A DNA stretch of 64,000 bases from Rhipicephalus microplus (GCF_043290135.1 NC_134704.1:18370001-18434000), one strand, 5' to 3'; shown: positions 1-15,857, numbered from the stretch's first letter. A program made the numbers and translations. Notes: generated from the letters alone by a model not told the origin.

Positions 1-862
1 ACCTTCGCTCATTCACCATCAAAGGGCACGTTCGGTTGAATCGCTCTATAGTCCCAAGAGGCAGAATTATAATGTAGTAGTTGGCCTGCAGGACAGGTTT
101 GGGTGCTCTGTTTGACTTGTGATAGTTAGTAGACATGTTTTTAAGTTATGACTCACGGTATAATTGCAGTATAGCTTGCTTATGTTGCTCTGGTGATGTT
201 TCATAAATATACCGATGTGCGATTGCATCGACTATATACCTAATTTCAGTAGAAGTGAAGTTATGCCACCGGCTTAACGCAAGTGTCGGCCTCGCATCCA
301 TCTACTTGCAGCGATATCAACCAATATGTGGCATCACCGTCCGTGCGTTTGTGGGGATCATGATCCCTGTGCTGTGTGGAAGTGTTTGAGGTTGCTGTTT
401 CTGCATGGTCACTTTGCACTCCGTAAGTGTCGAAACCGTTTATATGTCCAAGTGAAAGAATTGTTCGGTATTCCAATGTCACCAGAGATAAAACTTTCGT
501 TCCTACCCCGGCGACCCACAATCTCACCAACAGTGGCTTATCAAGTGTCGGAACGGCGAGGCGCTTTGCAATGATCCGTAGCAAGCACTTCCATCACGGT
601 GGCTCGTTCACAAGAAGTGTTGATGCTTTGAAAATGAAACGCGTTTCTCCCTTTCAGTCTGTAATATGTGCTTTCATGCTTGCTGTATCCGCAATTTATG
701 CACGGAACGTGTGTGAACACCGTAGTAGCAGTCCGCGGAAAATTGTGGAAGCTTGGACAGGGCGGACAGTCGTGATTCTTTCGCTTGCGTTTTTGCCTCC
801 TATTACAAGTAATTGATTTGATTCTCCTACTACGCAACATGGTCTACATCCTCCGTGTGCAA
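1..862. other. Unassigned DNA
   Basis: No repeat family or coding pattern is recognised. Open frames on both strands overlap each other, are short and show no protein motif. Confidence 0.5.
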
Positions 863-984
863 GTGTGCTCATACTTGGGTGCACGTTAAAGAAACCCCAG
901 GTAGTCGAAATTTGCGGGTCCCTCCACTACATCGTCTCCCATAATCATACGGTGGTTCTGGAACGTTAAACCCCACATATCAAT
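863..984 (+). mobile_element. Ruka-type SINE, 5'-truncated 3' half
   Basis: The stretch carries the diagnostic body of the window's main SINE: TGGGTGCACGTTAAAGAAAC, then the CCCCAGGTAGTCGAAATT segment, the CCTCCACTAC segment, CATAATCATA and the end GTTAAACCCCACATATCAAT. The tRNA-like head with A and B boxes is missing, so this is a fragment cut at its 5' side. Several substitutions from the better copies suggest an old insertion. Confidence 0.85.
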
Positions 985-3954
985 GTACGCCAGAAATATT
1001 TTCCGAGGGGGGGGGGCACCACCTTGAGTTTGGGAGCGGCACCCCTTAAAATGACTATTTCACTGTCTATGCCATGGCGAACAAAATTTGGGGGGAGGGG
1101 AGCGACCTCACGTGCCCCATGTGCCAACCCCTGGCAACGCCCCTGTCCTCCGTGTGCGCACTTAGCGATGTATGCAAGGTTGCTTGCCATGCTGTTTGCA
1201 TGTTTTCTGTCACTTTTACAGAACTGCGAGAAGTATTTTCAGTGTTCCGAAGTAGAAATATAAGTGTCAGGACTCGGCAAGTTTCAGCATGGGCTGATGC
1301 AGACTAAAAATATTGCATGAAGTTATAGTAATTTTTACACTGCGCTTACTGTTTACAGAAATCAGTAGTTCCGGATCCTGTAGCACAGCTGCTTCACTTA
1401 ACATTAGCTGTCCAGCATTTCGGTAATTTAGGTGTAACGGGCCGAAAGGGCGAGCCAATATATTATTGTGAGTGTTGACAAACCATCAGTGTGAACGCCG
1501 CTTTATTATCAGAAATACGAGGCTAACGAGAGCCCATGTCGTGTTCACCGGTTAAAGCAGTTGTAAACAAGCTTGCATGACGAAGAGCGTTACGCCTTAA
1601 AACCAGGTATAGCAGCACAAATAGATACGTCGCTGTTTCCGGGCGCTAATTTAAAGGTCACGCCAAACACGTGACGCCATCGACCGCACAGGTTAGCGAT
1701 GCACGCCTCGCAATGGAAAGTACTGCCCCCACGCGGCCAGTTTCTTTACTCAGCTCGTAAATTTGTCAAACAAAACCATCGGACCGACACTTGCTCTAAA
1801 CTATTAGAATCCCACTGAACTTGAAGGATGGCCTTGCTTGGTGTTGGCAAAGTCATGAACTACCGCAGGTGGTCCTGAGTTCATAACTAAAAGGACTGAT
1901 GACATATTTAACAGATATATTCAATCATACGAGTTGTTGAACTCTCCATATGCTCCATGTATCAAAATCCGGGCACATAATTGGCCGAGAGGTCGGGAGT
2001 GAGCAGATTATCACGTCGCTGGTTGATCAGCTCACTCACTGTTCAACACATTATTTGTATTTGGTATTGTTGTTTTCAGATGGCGAAACAGTCTACTAAC
2101 TTCCGGAAAATCAGGCCAACTGCGTGTCCGGATTTCTAAACGCAGTTTTGAGATTGGTATGATTGAATGACTCTGATATTTAAGGCAAAAGCCTTAGATG
2201 CCTAATCAAAAGGGGAAACCGCTGGTGTCAATGCTAGTGAAGCAAAACATCATCACGTCATTACGTTACCATATAACACCATCATGACTTCATAGAACAC
2301 CAAAATGTGTGACGTAATCATCACGTCATTATGATGACGTCGCTACACGAAGTCATCGCTTAGTTGAAAGTTGGAGGATCACACAAGTAATCCATGCAAA
2401 ACCGAGTCATTGGAAAGAGTGACATGTGTAAATATATAAGAAAGAAAATGCAGGGAAGGCGGAAATTTTGCATCGCCTATGGCTCCGGTTGCAGTGAAAA
2501 CCTCACGTTGTGTGCAGAAAGTTACGGGGTAAGAGAGGCGGGCGATGAATACATTGACTGTGGCGAAAGAGAACAAAATGGCTTTCACCGTCCAGCCATC
2601 TTAGATGAATGCTTAAGGTACACCGTGAGTTCTTTTAGAGAGCCGAGTGAGGAAAGTGTAGAAAATCAGAGTATACAATAACCAGGTCACCTTTAGTTTT
2701 CTTCCTTACCCATAAGAAAGGTAAGGTTATAGCACTGATCAAAGTAAGAACAATGTGCGTGTATGCAAGACAGTGTGCATTGTTGCAATTTGGCCATTTG
2801 CAAGGCTGAAATGGGAGAGGGCGCCAAATCTGCCTTGTACATTGACTTAATAGAAAGGCGGGGTGTGTACCCGAAGGCTCAAGTGCATGGCTTCACGGCA
2901 AAAATGACTCAAAGTTGTTTCCTATAGATGATGTTTCTGGCCTTTATTTCCGATTATTTGCCAATTCGTCACTATCCATCTTCGTTCTGTGCGTCAGCCA
3001 CCAAGCTGAAGCATAGAGGCTGCATCCTTGGTCCAGGTCAAATTCTCGACTGTCACTGACGTTGATGGATGCTCCCGATGGTGATGTCCAAAATCAATCG
3101 CGTCTCCTGGAACTTCGCGCCTGATCGACTTTGCGGCAGCGGATTCTGCGTCTGTGCGCGCGTTTCTTTTGACAGGACTGACACGAAAACATAAGGAAAT
3201 GTCCATCCTGCAGTAAGGCTCTTCCGGTGTAAACGTGGCTCAAATGTCTGCCTATTTGTTTGTTTTTATGGTCTTCTCCTCCTCTGATGCACGTTATTGT
3301 CATGACAGGGCTTGCGCGTGTATTTGGCCACATTTGGATCGGCGAGAAAAGTGCAGCAGCAGATCGTAATTGCTATCGCGTTAACGGAAGCCAGCAGCCC
3401 ATCTGTTGACGGCGATGAAAACGTATCAGGCACCTATACATCGCACTGATTCGTTTGCGCGTGTTTACGTTTGAAAAGTGAATGGTGGAGAGCAGCATAT
3501 ACACTTAACTACAGAAGAGCACCAAGTCGTCCTTCTTCACTACCATGAATAACACAAATAGTTTCTTTCCAGCACTGGCAATATGCATATGAAAAAAAGC
3601 GCCGCTGAAGCATTCCGTAAACACAATAACCAACAAAAAGGAAACATGTTGTGCCGGTGCTTATCACTCGTTTAATGCCCATATTTTATTGAAGTTTTTC
3701 TTAATTACTGCTTATGTCTGTTGAGAAAACTTATTTGCTTTTTGCACACCCCTGTGTTCACTCCTTCGCATTTACTGAACCAGTGCTGTGCAGTGTATTT
3801 ACCCAGTTTCTGTGACACATATACTCGTAGGGCATTTTCTTGCTCGTAAGATGGGCTAATTTTGGTTTTACCAAACCATATACAGCATCACTGTAAAACT
3901 TTCCAATGAGGTGACCGACCAGATGGAGGGAGGGGGGGATATGAACAACAAGAG
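985..3954. other. Unassigned DNA
   Basis: No gene is recognised. A G-rich block followed by CCCCTGGCAACGCCCCTG ends near 1143; that end resembles the common invertebrate transposon terminus CAGGGGCGTAGCC on the minus strand, but no matching left end is visible. The rest has no motif I can name apart from the repeated ACGT-core block listed separately at 2215-2352. Confidence 0.4.
2215..2352. repeat. Cluster of CRE-like TGACGT/ACGTCA motifs
   Basis: Within about 140 bp the words CATCACGTCATTACGT, GTGTGACGTAATCATCACGT and GATGACGTCGCT repeat an ACGT-centred core in both orientations. This resembles a degraded short tandem or inverted repeat rich in CREB/ATF half sites. Function is not implied; it may simply be part of a dispersed repeat. 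Confidence 0.45.
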
Positions 3955-4022
3955 AGAAGGCAGGGAGGTTAACCAGGCACATGCCCGGTTCGCTACCCTA
4001 CGCTAGGGGAATGGGAAGGGGG
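3955..4022 (-). mobile_element. LINE 3' UTR fragment with conserved hairpin (copy 1)
   Basis: Read on the minus strand this is CCCCTAGCGTAGGGTAGCG, then a hairpin AACCGGGCA-TG-TGCCTGGTT (nine pairs, one G-U), then AACCTCCCTGCC. The same layout occurs at 7878, 29036, 44600 and 46640, and at 44.6 kb it follows a LINE C-terminal coding relic, so it is read as the 3' UTR end of that LINE family. Confidence 0.65.
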
Positions 4023-4199
4023 CAAAAAGATGAGAGAGAGAATGAAAGAGAAGAGAAAGAGAGAGAAAAAAGTATTGTCAGTCAGTCGGCTGGCAATCGG
4101 ATGGCAATCGGATGGCAAAAAGATGAGACAGAAGGAAAAGAGAAGAGAAAGAGAGAGAAAAAAAGGATTGTCAGTCAATCGGCTGGAAATCAGATGGAA
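4021..4199 (+). repeat. 93-bp tandem duplication, purine-rich
   Basis: GGCAAAAAGATGAGA recurs at 4021 and 4114. Each unit continues with an AGAGAA-rich tract and then ATTGTCAGTCA(G/A)TCGGCTGG. The two units differ by a few substitutions and small indels. It directly adjoins the LINE 3' end on its right, so it may lie within that element's 3' region on the minus strand. Confidence 0.7.
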
Positions 4200-5550
4200 T
4201 GTCCGCGAAACATGCATAAGCTGCCTTCATACCTTTACGCCACTGCTGAATTCGCCTTTTGTGGACAAGGATGTTTTCTCCTTATTTTTTTACGTTCTGT
4301 GGTAAGTAGCTTTCGATGCTGATCGACCAAGTGCATGTTGAATTTTAAAGAAAGAGAAAGCAATGAATGGAAAGCTTGGACAGTCAACCAAAACAGTCTT
4401 CATGTTCACTATTTTACAGTGTGTGCAAATCAATGGAGATTACAAAGAGAAAGTGTGTTAACACCTCACTCAAACACTGAGAGCGGGTAAACAGTCCTAC
4501 ACTGACAGCAGCCTGCTTGACGGTGGTGAAACTGATGACCACATCAGGGCTGACACCTTTACTGTGCCGTCTACGTATATGGTCATGGTTCAATTAGTTT
4601 TGCTTCAGATAATGCAAAAAATGGCCAACACAATTTTGTGCCACGTGCATCAATCTGAAGAAACTATCGAGCACTTCGATGAATCAATGTCCCCGACGCG
4701 AGATTCAGTGCACCTCCCTTCAAACTGCAGCTGTAGTGAGTGATGTCCTTCTTGTCTCTGCGTCGTCGTTCTGTTATCGCGCTCTAACTATCGTCATGTG
4801 ATACCAACTAGCCCAAGCTGCCAAACTTTTAAGATGCAGTGAGACATTTGAAGTTGGACATTAAAATTCTCATAGACACAAAACTGGGGCCAAATTCATG
4901 AAGCATTCAGTAAGATTCAGTAGTAACTGTTACGCAGTTTTTAATCATGAAATGCCATCTAGCTAGTTAGATCACATTGCTCGCATTCAGTAAGCATGCG
5001 CGTTTTTTTTTGCAATCAGTCAGACGACTTCGGTAATGATATGCACAGTTACAGAATTGGTGGGAATTTTCTCGCATTAAAATTCCAGCGTGAGACACTG
5101 TTGCAAACATGGACCCAGTGAAACCCTGGTGGTGCTTCCAGTCAGCAGCGTTCAGAGGGCAGCAATTCATGTACCTAAGACAAACAAAATCGTGAGCGTA
5201 AATTCTAGCGCCGTACACACGATTGCTGCTACCTGTTTTCTTTGGTTCACTAATTTGCGTATACATTCTACTGTACAGCATAGTGAGCATGGGCGGTGCT
5301 CAGAGTCTGAACCGCCATACTGGGCTGTGCGATTCAGGTCACGAGCAACGCGGTGACCGCATATGTGCAACGGAGCGCGCAGTGGGCGCTATAGGCATCC
5401 TCTGTTTTACGTGCTAAGCACGGTGGTTTTACGGTGCTAAGCACGGTTGGCTTTCCGGACGAGCACTGCGCAAGCGTGACGTGCATCGCGAATCTTACTT
5501 CGCACGAGACCCCAACTGCGAACCGCAAACGTCGTTGCAAGACGTTTTTA
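4200..5550. other. Unassigned DNA
   Basis: No coding pattern, SINE or LINE piece is recognised. The segment 5400-5445 holds a short direct repeat of GTGCTAAGCACGGT. Confidence 0.4.
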
Positions 5551-5750
5551 GATGCGGAGCATCTAATACTCGAGGCTTGTACTGCTACGCCGTCCGCAAG
5601 CTTCCTCCTCCTTCTTCCACCATCTGTGCATCCCTTCCTCCTCTACACACCGCGCGCGCTTCACTCCTCCACCATCTGTGCACCCTTCCGCCTCTACACA
5701 CCGCGTGCGCTTCTTCTCTTCACGAACATTCGCTAGCTGTATAATGTAGC

Positions 5751-5900
5751 GCGCATGCGCCGTCACGCTTCGAGAACATCGGCAGCTGACGCGCGCGCAT
5801 GCGCCGTCGCGCTTCGAGAACATCGGCAGCTGACGCGCGCGCATGCGCCGTTGCGCTTCTCCCCCTTCTAGAACATTCGACAGCTGACGCGCGCATGCAC
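5751..5900 (+). repeat. 44-bp GC-rich tandem repeat
   Basis: GCGCATGCGCC starts at 5751, 5795 and 5839, each followed by GTCGCGCTTCGAGAACAT and CGGCAGCTGACGCGCG with small changes. Degenerate further units occur near 5890 and 5978-6035. The units hold NRF1-like GCGCATGCGC palindromes and CAGCTG E-boxes, directly upstream of the TATA box. Confidence 0.8.
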
Positions 5901-6038
5901 AGTCACCCACCATCTGTGCCGCGCGCGCTTCTCCCCTTCGAGAACATTCTACAATTCTCCTGATTCTCCAGTGGACGCGCATGCGCCGTCGCGCTTCGAG
6001 AACATTCAACAGCTGACAGTGCATGCGCCGTCGCGCTG

Positions 6039-6075
6039 TATATATACTCAAGGTCGGCGCTCGCTCGCTCAGTTG
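6039..6075 (+). promoter_or_regulatory. Candidate core promoter: TATA box plus TCAGT initiator
   Basis: TATATATA at 6039-6046 lies 32 bp before the A of TCAGTT (6069-6074), the standard arthropod initiator TCAGT. This spacing is that expected for RNA polymerase II. The GCGCATGCGC array lies immediately upstream. No clear DPE is seen at +28. Confidence 0.55.
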
Positions 6076-6126
6076 CCGCTCGTCGGTTGGTTTGTACGGC
6101 GCGTCGACGTCCAAGGTCGCGGTGAA

Positions 6127-6327
6127 ATGAATTCCAACGAATCCACAAACACAATGATCGACGTCCCTTCGACCAGCGCCACCCTTTCGCATACGTGTGT
6201 ACGTGTTCACTCATTTAACACCCCCCCTACAACCACGTTAACCAATTTAGCCATCGACCCAAGTAAGTCACAATTTAACACCCCATTTCACAACCACGTT
6301 AACCAATTTAGCCATCGACCCAAGTAA
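6127..6327 (+). CDS. Small ORF downstream of candidate promoter (66 aa)
   Basis: The first ATG downstream of the candidate start site (about 56 bp) opens a 66-codon frame beginning MNSNESTNTMIDVPSTS. The product is rich in Ser, Thr, Asn and Pro, has no membrane segment, signal peptide or recognised domain, and its C-terminal third encodes the 60-bp DNA tandem repeat. Each repeat holds CAAGTAAGT, a good splice-donor match, so the true transcript may be a spliced leader exon and the frame may not end where written. Treat as hypothetical. Confidence 0.3.
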   Translation: MNSNESTNTMIDVPSTSATLSHTCVRVHSFNTPPTTTLTNLAIDPSKSQFNTPFHNHVNQFSHRPK

Positions 6328-6358
6328 GTCGCACTTTAACACCCCGTTAACCAATTAT
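6214..6358 (+). repeat. 60-bp tandem repeat, 2.4 copies, with splice-donor-like sites
   Basis: TTTAACACCCC starts at 6214, 6274 and 6335. The first two units continue to GTTAACCAATTTAGCCATCG and ACCCAAGTAAGTC; the third is internally shortened and runs into the element's right end. GTAAGT lies at 6263-6268 and 6324-6329. Confidence 0.8.
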
Positions 6359-6463
6359 ATGCTCCGCATCCTCCTCAGTGTTCCCCCGAGGGAAGCTGTG
6401 GGCAATTTTTCGCTGTGGCTGTGTTTCTCTAGTGTTTCTAAGGATCTGTGGGTGTTATTATTA

Positions 6464-6518
6464 TTAATATTAGTAGTAGTAGTAGTAGTAGTAGTAGTAA
6501 TAGTAGTAGTAGTAGTTA
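6464..6518 (+). repeat. (TAG)n microsatellite
   Basis: About sixteen TAG/TAA-type triplets, with an ATT-rich lead-in at 6449. Confidence 0.9.
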
Positions 6519-7186
6519 ACTTTTGCTGTGCTTGAAGAAAAAATTAGTACAATATGAAAGCTATTACCGGGGGTAACGGAAGGCTCATTGCAACGAACTC
6601 GCCTCAGAAGTGAATGTGCAACAACAGTTAATCATCGGTAGTAGCAGTTAATTACCACTACTTCATAAAAAAGTCACAGCTTCGCTACCAAGGCGAAGCA
6701 ATGAACGTGATAGCAACAAATCGGAAGGTCACTCGCAAAATGGCGAGCAGATCGAAACGTGCCCCGCGTTTCTCACGCACAAATGATGCACGAAACAGAC
6801 TCACAGGTACAGATGAACGCGAATAAGCGTCTCTGTTTTTAATTGGCTGTGTCTGAAAAAAAGTGCCCTTTTCGCAAACGGAGGCTGTGCAATAATTGCA
6901 GTAGCCTTTGTGTGCCTCGTAACTATAACAGAATTGTTCCGGTGAAAGCCCAAGGCTAGCCAAAAAATTGTCCCACCACGAGATAAGCAAGCACGCGCGT
7001 GAGCGCCCGCCCTGCCACCTCTCGGAAGATGAGCTCGCGTGCCGTCGCGTAGTGATGATGTGGCAACGCGCGCTCGTTGCGCCATCTTGCTGGTAATGCT
7101 TAAAACATGATAGTTGCCCCGAGATGCCCGTCACCAGTGGTAAGTGGTAGATATAAATAGCTTGCCATTTGAACGTTCAAGAAGGT
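6519..7186. other. Unassigned DNA
   Basis: Nothing recognised; open frames on the minus strand (6685-7134) lack any protein motif. Confidence 0.4.
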
Positions 7187-7394
7187 GCTCCTTCGTGGCT
7201 CAGTGGCTAACGCCTCGCACTCCCAATTCACAGGTCTGACGTTCGATTCCATGCGCCGTAGTCTTTTACTCGATTATTTTTCTTGCATTTTCGTCTACAT
7301 AGATACGTATACAGATACGGTGAGAGATGGCGACGCCAACGCCAGTGACAAAATCCACCCGAGAGTGTCCACATAGTCGCTATCGAAATAAAAC
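7187..7394 (+). mobile_element. tRNA-derived SINE, second family
   Basis: The head GTGGCTCAGTGGCTAACGC fits a pol III A box and GACGTTCGATTCC (about 7238-7250) a B box, in tRNA-like spacing. The body includes TACGTATACAGATACGGTGA, GGCGACGCCAACGCC and GAGAGTGTCCACATAGTCGC, ending near AATAAA. This body differs from Ruka. The sequence is not a functional tRNA: no acceptor stem pairs the two ends. Confidence 0.65.
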
Positions 7395-7877
7395 TGCTTT
7401 TCATGAACAGACGAATAAGCCAGCGCATGTTATAAGCAGACATGAACTGCTATCATTTCAAGTGTGAACACAACCTAGACAGAAGGAAATATTTGTGAAC
7501 TTTTCCATCAAAAAAAGACTTTCGTCAATGAGCTTTTAATTGTCACCTAGTTTCCTATTTCTCGAACTTTTCTATTTATTGAAATATTTGTGTCACTTGG
7601 TGCTGAAATATCGGGCGTGTGTTGATGTCTAAACATGTTGACAGCATCTCATCTATAACAATAAAAAATGAGTGACTTCTTCACACAATCAATACTTCAT
7701 AAGTATTCATTAATTTTCTTATTCTTCAAAAAAAGGTAGGATGCGTGAACTCGCTACGTTTGCTTCTTCACTTGAAATCTTCAAGTAAGATCAGGAAGAC
7801 AGTTTATTTATGTATTTAGAGCTGACTATTTATCAGTATCTTCTTTACTCTTCTTTATTTTTTTCTATCACTTTCTA
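7395..7877. other. Unassigned AT-rich DNA
   Basis: AT-rich, no motif recognised. Confidence 0.4.
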
Positions 7878-7960
7878 TTATTCCTTTCCCCCAGTGTAGG
7901 GCAGCCAAGTGAGTCAACTCTTAGTTAACCTCTCTGCCTTTCCACTCCATTCTTTCTCTC
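7878..7960 (+). mobile_element. LINE 3' UTR fragment with conserved hairpin (copy 2)
   Basis: CCTTTCCCCCAGTGTAGGGC, AGCC, then the hairpin region AAGTGAG...CTCTTAGTT, then AACCTCTCTGCCTTTC. It matches the layout of the other copies; the stem keeps pairing through changed bases (T-A replacing C-G). Confidence 0.65.
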
Positions 7961-9416
7961 TGTCTTGTTATTTGAGACTTACAGAATGTCCTTAGATGAT
8001 GAGGCTGAAGCCATCCTATTTGCCGGTGAAAGACCATATAAACTGTACAACCACGAGACAGAAACGGTATGCAAAACAGCTCAACAAAAAAACAAGATTG
8101 ATATTAATACAAAGAAGTAAAATGATAGTCGTACAGCAGGCAACAAAGTTATACGCGAATTTCAGACGTTCATGACAGGCTTCTTTATATCCAAGCACGA
8201 ACACGCCAAGTAATTTTTTTATGGTTATTGAAAATAAAATAGGACAAACGTCAAAAACGAAAGATAAAACAAAGAAATGACATTAATAAAACGGGCTTTA
8301 GGTATCTTTCACCGCAAAGATTTGATTGATATTTCAATCTGACTTCACATGTTCCGTATCCTACTTTATAGACAAGTTTGTTTTTATTATGGGCTATATT
8401 CCTTTAACTGAGAATTTTAGCCATTAGGTTGCCTGCTATAGCGGGCAACCTTAATGGCAGAAACTCTTGGTTCCAAGTTTGCTTATGATTCCAAGTATAT
8501 TTGGAAAACGACACCGTAATTGCATCCAAATGTTCAAACAACACAAGAATCATACATACACTAAAATCAACAAAACAAAACTTAAAGAAGCTGAGACCAC
8601 ATGAACAAGGAGGTGGCAGCTTAGCAGTGGAGGACTAAACAAATAAAACTGAAGCAAATGAAACCACATATTCTTTAAGAATGAAGTCAAGCCAACGTCA
8701 CTCTTCCAAAGGATCGTAATAGAGCTACTGTGACAATCGCCACAAGAGGATATCCCCCCTAGCTCCGGCTTCCACGCCCAGTCGCCACCTCGGTATGAAC
8801 TTGTGGAGATGAGCGACTTCGCAGACTTGAGAAGTCTCGGCCTAACCAGACAAAAAGTGAGCGAGCCGCCACAACCACCGTGATCAGAAGTATTTCAATA
8901 ACCGAATAGAATGCCAGCAGACTCGTGGCTGTGGCACATGCGTCATGTAAAAGTGAGCGTCTTGTCTTATTCTCTGCGACGCCGATGCAGCTGCCGCTAC
9001 AAACCTACTGGAACAATGACTGTTACAGTGACAAGTGTCCACTGCGATGAAAGTGTGGATGGATCTTGTTTCTGTGCTCCTCACTCTCTCCTTCTGACTT
9101 TCCTCCTTTCAGTACTTTCCATACCCCGTTTCCCCTTTTTAGGGGGGGGGGTAGCACATCAGATGCTTATTGTCATTGATCTTATTGATTTTCCAGCCTT
9201 TCCTTTTTTTCACCTCCCCCCTTTTTTTGACACAGGAAGACGTCATTCACGCACTGATCCACGCATATTTATACAGTCGGTCTGCCCGCCCGGTGAATTC
9301 GCATTACCTGTTGCTTATCGCGTAGTCAAGGCTTATTGTCTATAGGTCTATCATGTTGTTTTGCTTTCCTATCTGGGTTTGAAGGTTTAGACAGTACTCT
9401 CCCTTCCAGAGCAGCT

Positions 9417-9419
<3 letters not shown>
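7961..9419. other. Unassigned DNA
   Basis: No gene or repeat family recognised. GGTTGCCTGCTATAGCGGGCAACC at 8427-8450 is a short perfect-looking hairpin with unknown meaning. Confidence 0.4.
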
Positions 9420-9461
<42 letters not shown>

Positions 9462-9462
9462 A
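9420..9462 (+). repeat. (CT)n microsatellite
   Basis: CT dinucleotide run interrupted once by G. Confidence 0.9.
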
Positions 9463-12040
<2,578 letters not shown>

Positions 12041-12106
12041 CTGTTATATCTCCGTAATATTGTGTTAAAACACGGAAAAACGAGCCCTTAGGTATACAGT
12101 TCTTTC

Positions 12107-13633
<1,527 letters not shown>

Positions 13634-14054
13634 TAAGTTTCAGTTTCAGTTTATTATTCATTTCAAAAAAGTAGTACAGTAATATTAATATACAGACGAG
13701 GGTCCCAAAGTTAAAAACTGTAACGGGACCCTCGACGAGGGTCCCACAGTTAAAAACTGTATCGGGACCCTCGATGCATTATAACAATCAATAAATAAGA
13801 TCAAGTTAACAAGCAACGAGTGAATGGAAATCAATTATACAATATAGAGTGATAAGTAATTATTATAGGCTAAGTGACACATCAGGCAACAAAAAGCAAG
13901 GCAAATAAGGAAAGAAAAAAGAAAGAACGAAAAAAACACAAAGAAAGACACAAAAAAACATCTCGTTCAGTGGCGGACATTGTCAATCGAAATGCAATGA
14001 TCTAAATGGCATAACCAAAAACGCAAAGCCCCCAAAAAGCCCTTATACAGGCAG

Positions 14055-15857
14055 CTAATAATTTAACAGAAAACTTTTAAGCGACTTTTTGAATGATGAC
14101 AATGTGGGTATCGTTTTAACAGAAAGAGGCATGTTATTCCAAAAAGTAATGGCAGCAAAGGCAGTGGTCATTTTTCCATAATTTGTGCGCGACGCGGGTA
14201 GCAAAAAGTTAAGGTTCATTGCAAATCTAGTTACATTGTTGTTTTGTAAGAAAACTGAATCAATTAACTCAAACGGTAGCAGTGCATTGCGCAATTGAAA
14301 CAGAAGAACGGCTATGCTATAAAAAAATAACTTACGAACAGGTAGGATTTTGTTGTCTAGGAGTAGATGGTGTGCACTGGAGTATCGTGAGCTATTAGTG
14401 ATAATGCGGATCGCCTGATTTTGTATGTTCTGAATGGGTGATAGATGACAGTCATACGTGTTTCCCCAAGCAGCGATACCATACATGATATGGGAATGAA
14501 TGAAGGCGAAATACAGAGACATAAGTACGTTTATATGAAAAACTTCACGTGCTTTTATTATAGCCCGAATTCCGAATGCAGTTTTCTTTCTGAGGTGATC
14601 AGTGTGGAGATTAAACTTTCAATGGCAGTCAAGATGTACACCAAGAAAAATTACAGTATCACAGGTGGGTATAGAGTGAGGACCTAGGGTTAAGGGTTGA
14701 TGAAAAGGCAATGGTCTTTGAGCGGACCTAAATATCATAAACTTGGTTTTGGCTGGGTTAATAATAAGTTGATTCTCGTAGCACCATTTAGTAATATCTA
14801 GAAGTGTGTTATTCAAGTGTAAAGTGAGAGCAGTTAGAGAGTCCTCAGCTGCAGTTATAGTCGTGTCGTCTGCGTATAACACGCAGTGAGTTGATTTAAT
14901 TGCATCGACAAGATCATTAATATAAACAATAAATAATAAAGGGCCCAAAAGAGACCCCTGGGGCACGCCTTGATTGATTAGCTTAGTTTCAGAAGAAGCG
15001 CCTGATACGTACACCGAGCATTCTCTATTGTGCAGATAATTTTTCAGGAAGGTTAGTGGAGCTCCAGTTACCCCATAGGCCTCCAATTTGTTAAACAGGG
15101 TGGCATGATCAATGGTGTCAAAGGCCTTGGTGAAATCTAGGAAGACCGATCCAACAAATTTACCAGAGTCAATCGATTTTTTTAAGTAATCTATTAATGA
15201 AACTAGTGCTAAGCTTGTCGAACTGCCTGAACGAAAGCCAAATTGACACGGATGAAGTAAATTAAATTTGCTTAGGTAATTACTTAAACGATCAACGAAC
15301 AATTTTTCAATAACTTTGCTGAGGGAAGAAAGAATTGATATAGGCCGATAATTAGAAACTGTTCTTTTGTCACCCTTTTTGAATACCGGAACTATTTTAG
15401 ATTTCTTTAAAAGTTTAGGAAATACGCCTTGCTGAAACATTAGATTAATGATATCACTAAGTATCCCAGAAATATTACTCGCAACCAGTTTTAAGTGATA
15501 CGCAGAAATATTGTCAAGACCTGCGCATTTATTTTTTAGATTCAAGAGAACTGAGCATACTTCGTCAGCGGTTACGGGCAAAAGAAAAAATGAAGAAGCG
15601 ACCCGAGAAACGGAACATTTTGGTATGCCCGATTGTGTAGTAGGAATGCTAGAAAAAAAATCGCTGAAAGCATTTGCAATAGAAGTTGGCTGTTGCAAAG
15701 AAATATTATTATATATTATTTCAGATATAGGCGAGTTTCCAGATGATTCGTTTAAAAAGTTGTTCAAAAGGTTCCATTGTTTTTTAGGGTCCCCCTGATG
15801 TTTGGTCAACTCATTTTCATAATAACGCTTTTTTGCTTCTCGGAGTAAATTTTTCAA
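14055..15857 (-). pseudogene. LINE ORF2, reverse transcriptase part (broken)
   Basis: Reverse transcriptase of the CR1/L2-like element. Visible motifs are VPVFKKGDK, NYRPISILSSLSKVIEK, the FLDFTKAFDTIDH box with a catalytic Asp, QGVPQGSLLGPLLF and the YADD catalytic pair. A TGA codon at 14619-14621 interrupts the frame just after the LGVHLD motif where a Trp codon is expected; the same frame continues uninterrupted past it to a stop at 14055 with the usual C-terminal YGIAAWGNTY block. The upstream side joins the endonuclease through a frameshift in an A-run near 15910. Product would act as target-primed reverse transcriptase on the element's own RNA. Confidence 0.9.

Larger units (their letters stand above)
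5551..6370. mobile_element. Candidate inverted-repeat element carrying its own promoter
   Basis: The ends match as an inverted repeat: GATGCGGAGCATCTAA at 5551 and, on the other strand from 6370, GATGCGGAGCATATAA (15 of 16). Between them lie two copies of a CCACCATCTGTGC/CTCTACACACCGCG unit, a 44-bp GC-rich tandem array, a TATA plus initiator core promoter, a 66-codon frame and a 60-bp tandem repeat. I see no clear target duplication. It could be a non-autonomous DNA element or the promoter end of a larger repeat; the family is unknown to me. Confidence 0.45.

Noticed and set aside
5563..6210. 215-codon minus-strand frame over the GC-rich unit
   Set aside because: It is the reverse of the 44-bp tandem array and the promoter, arginine-rich throughout, and has no domain.
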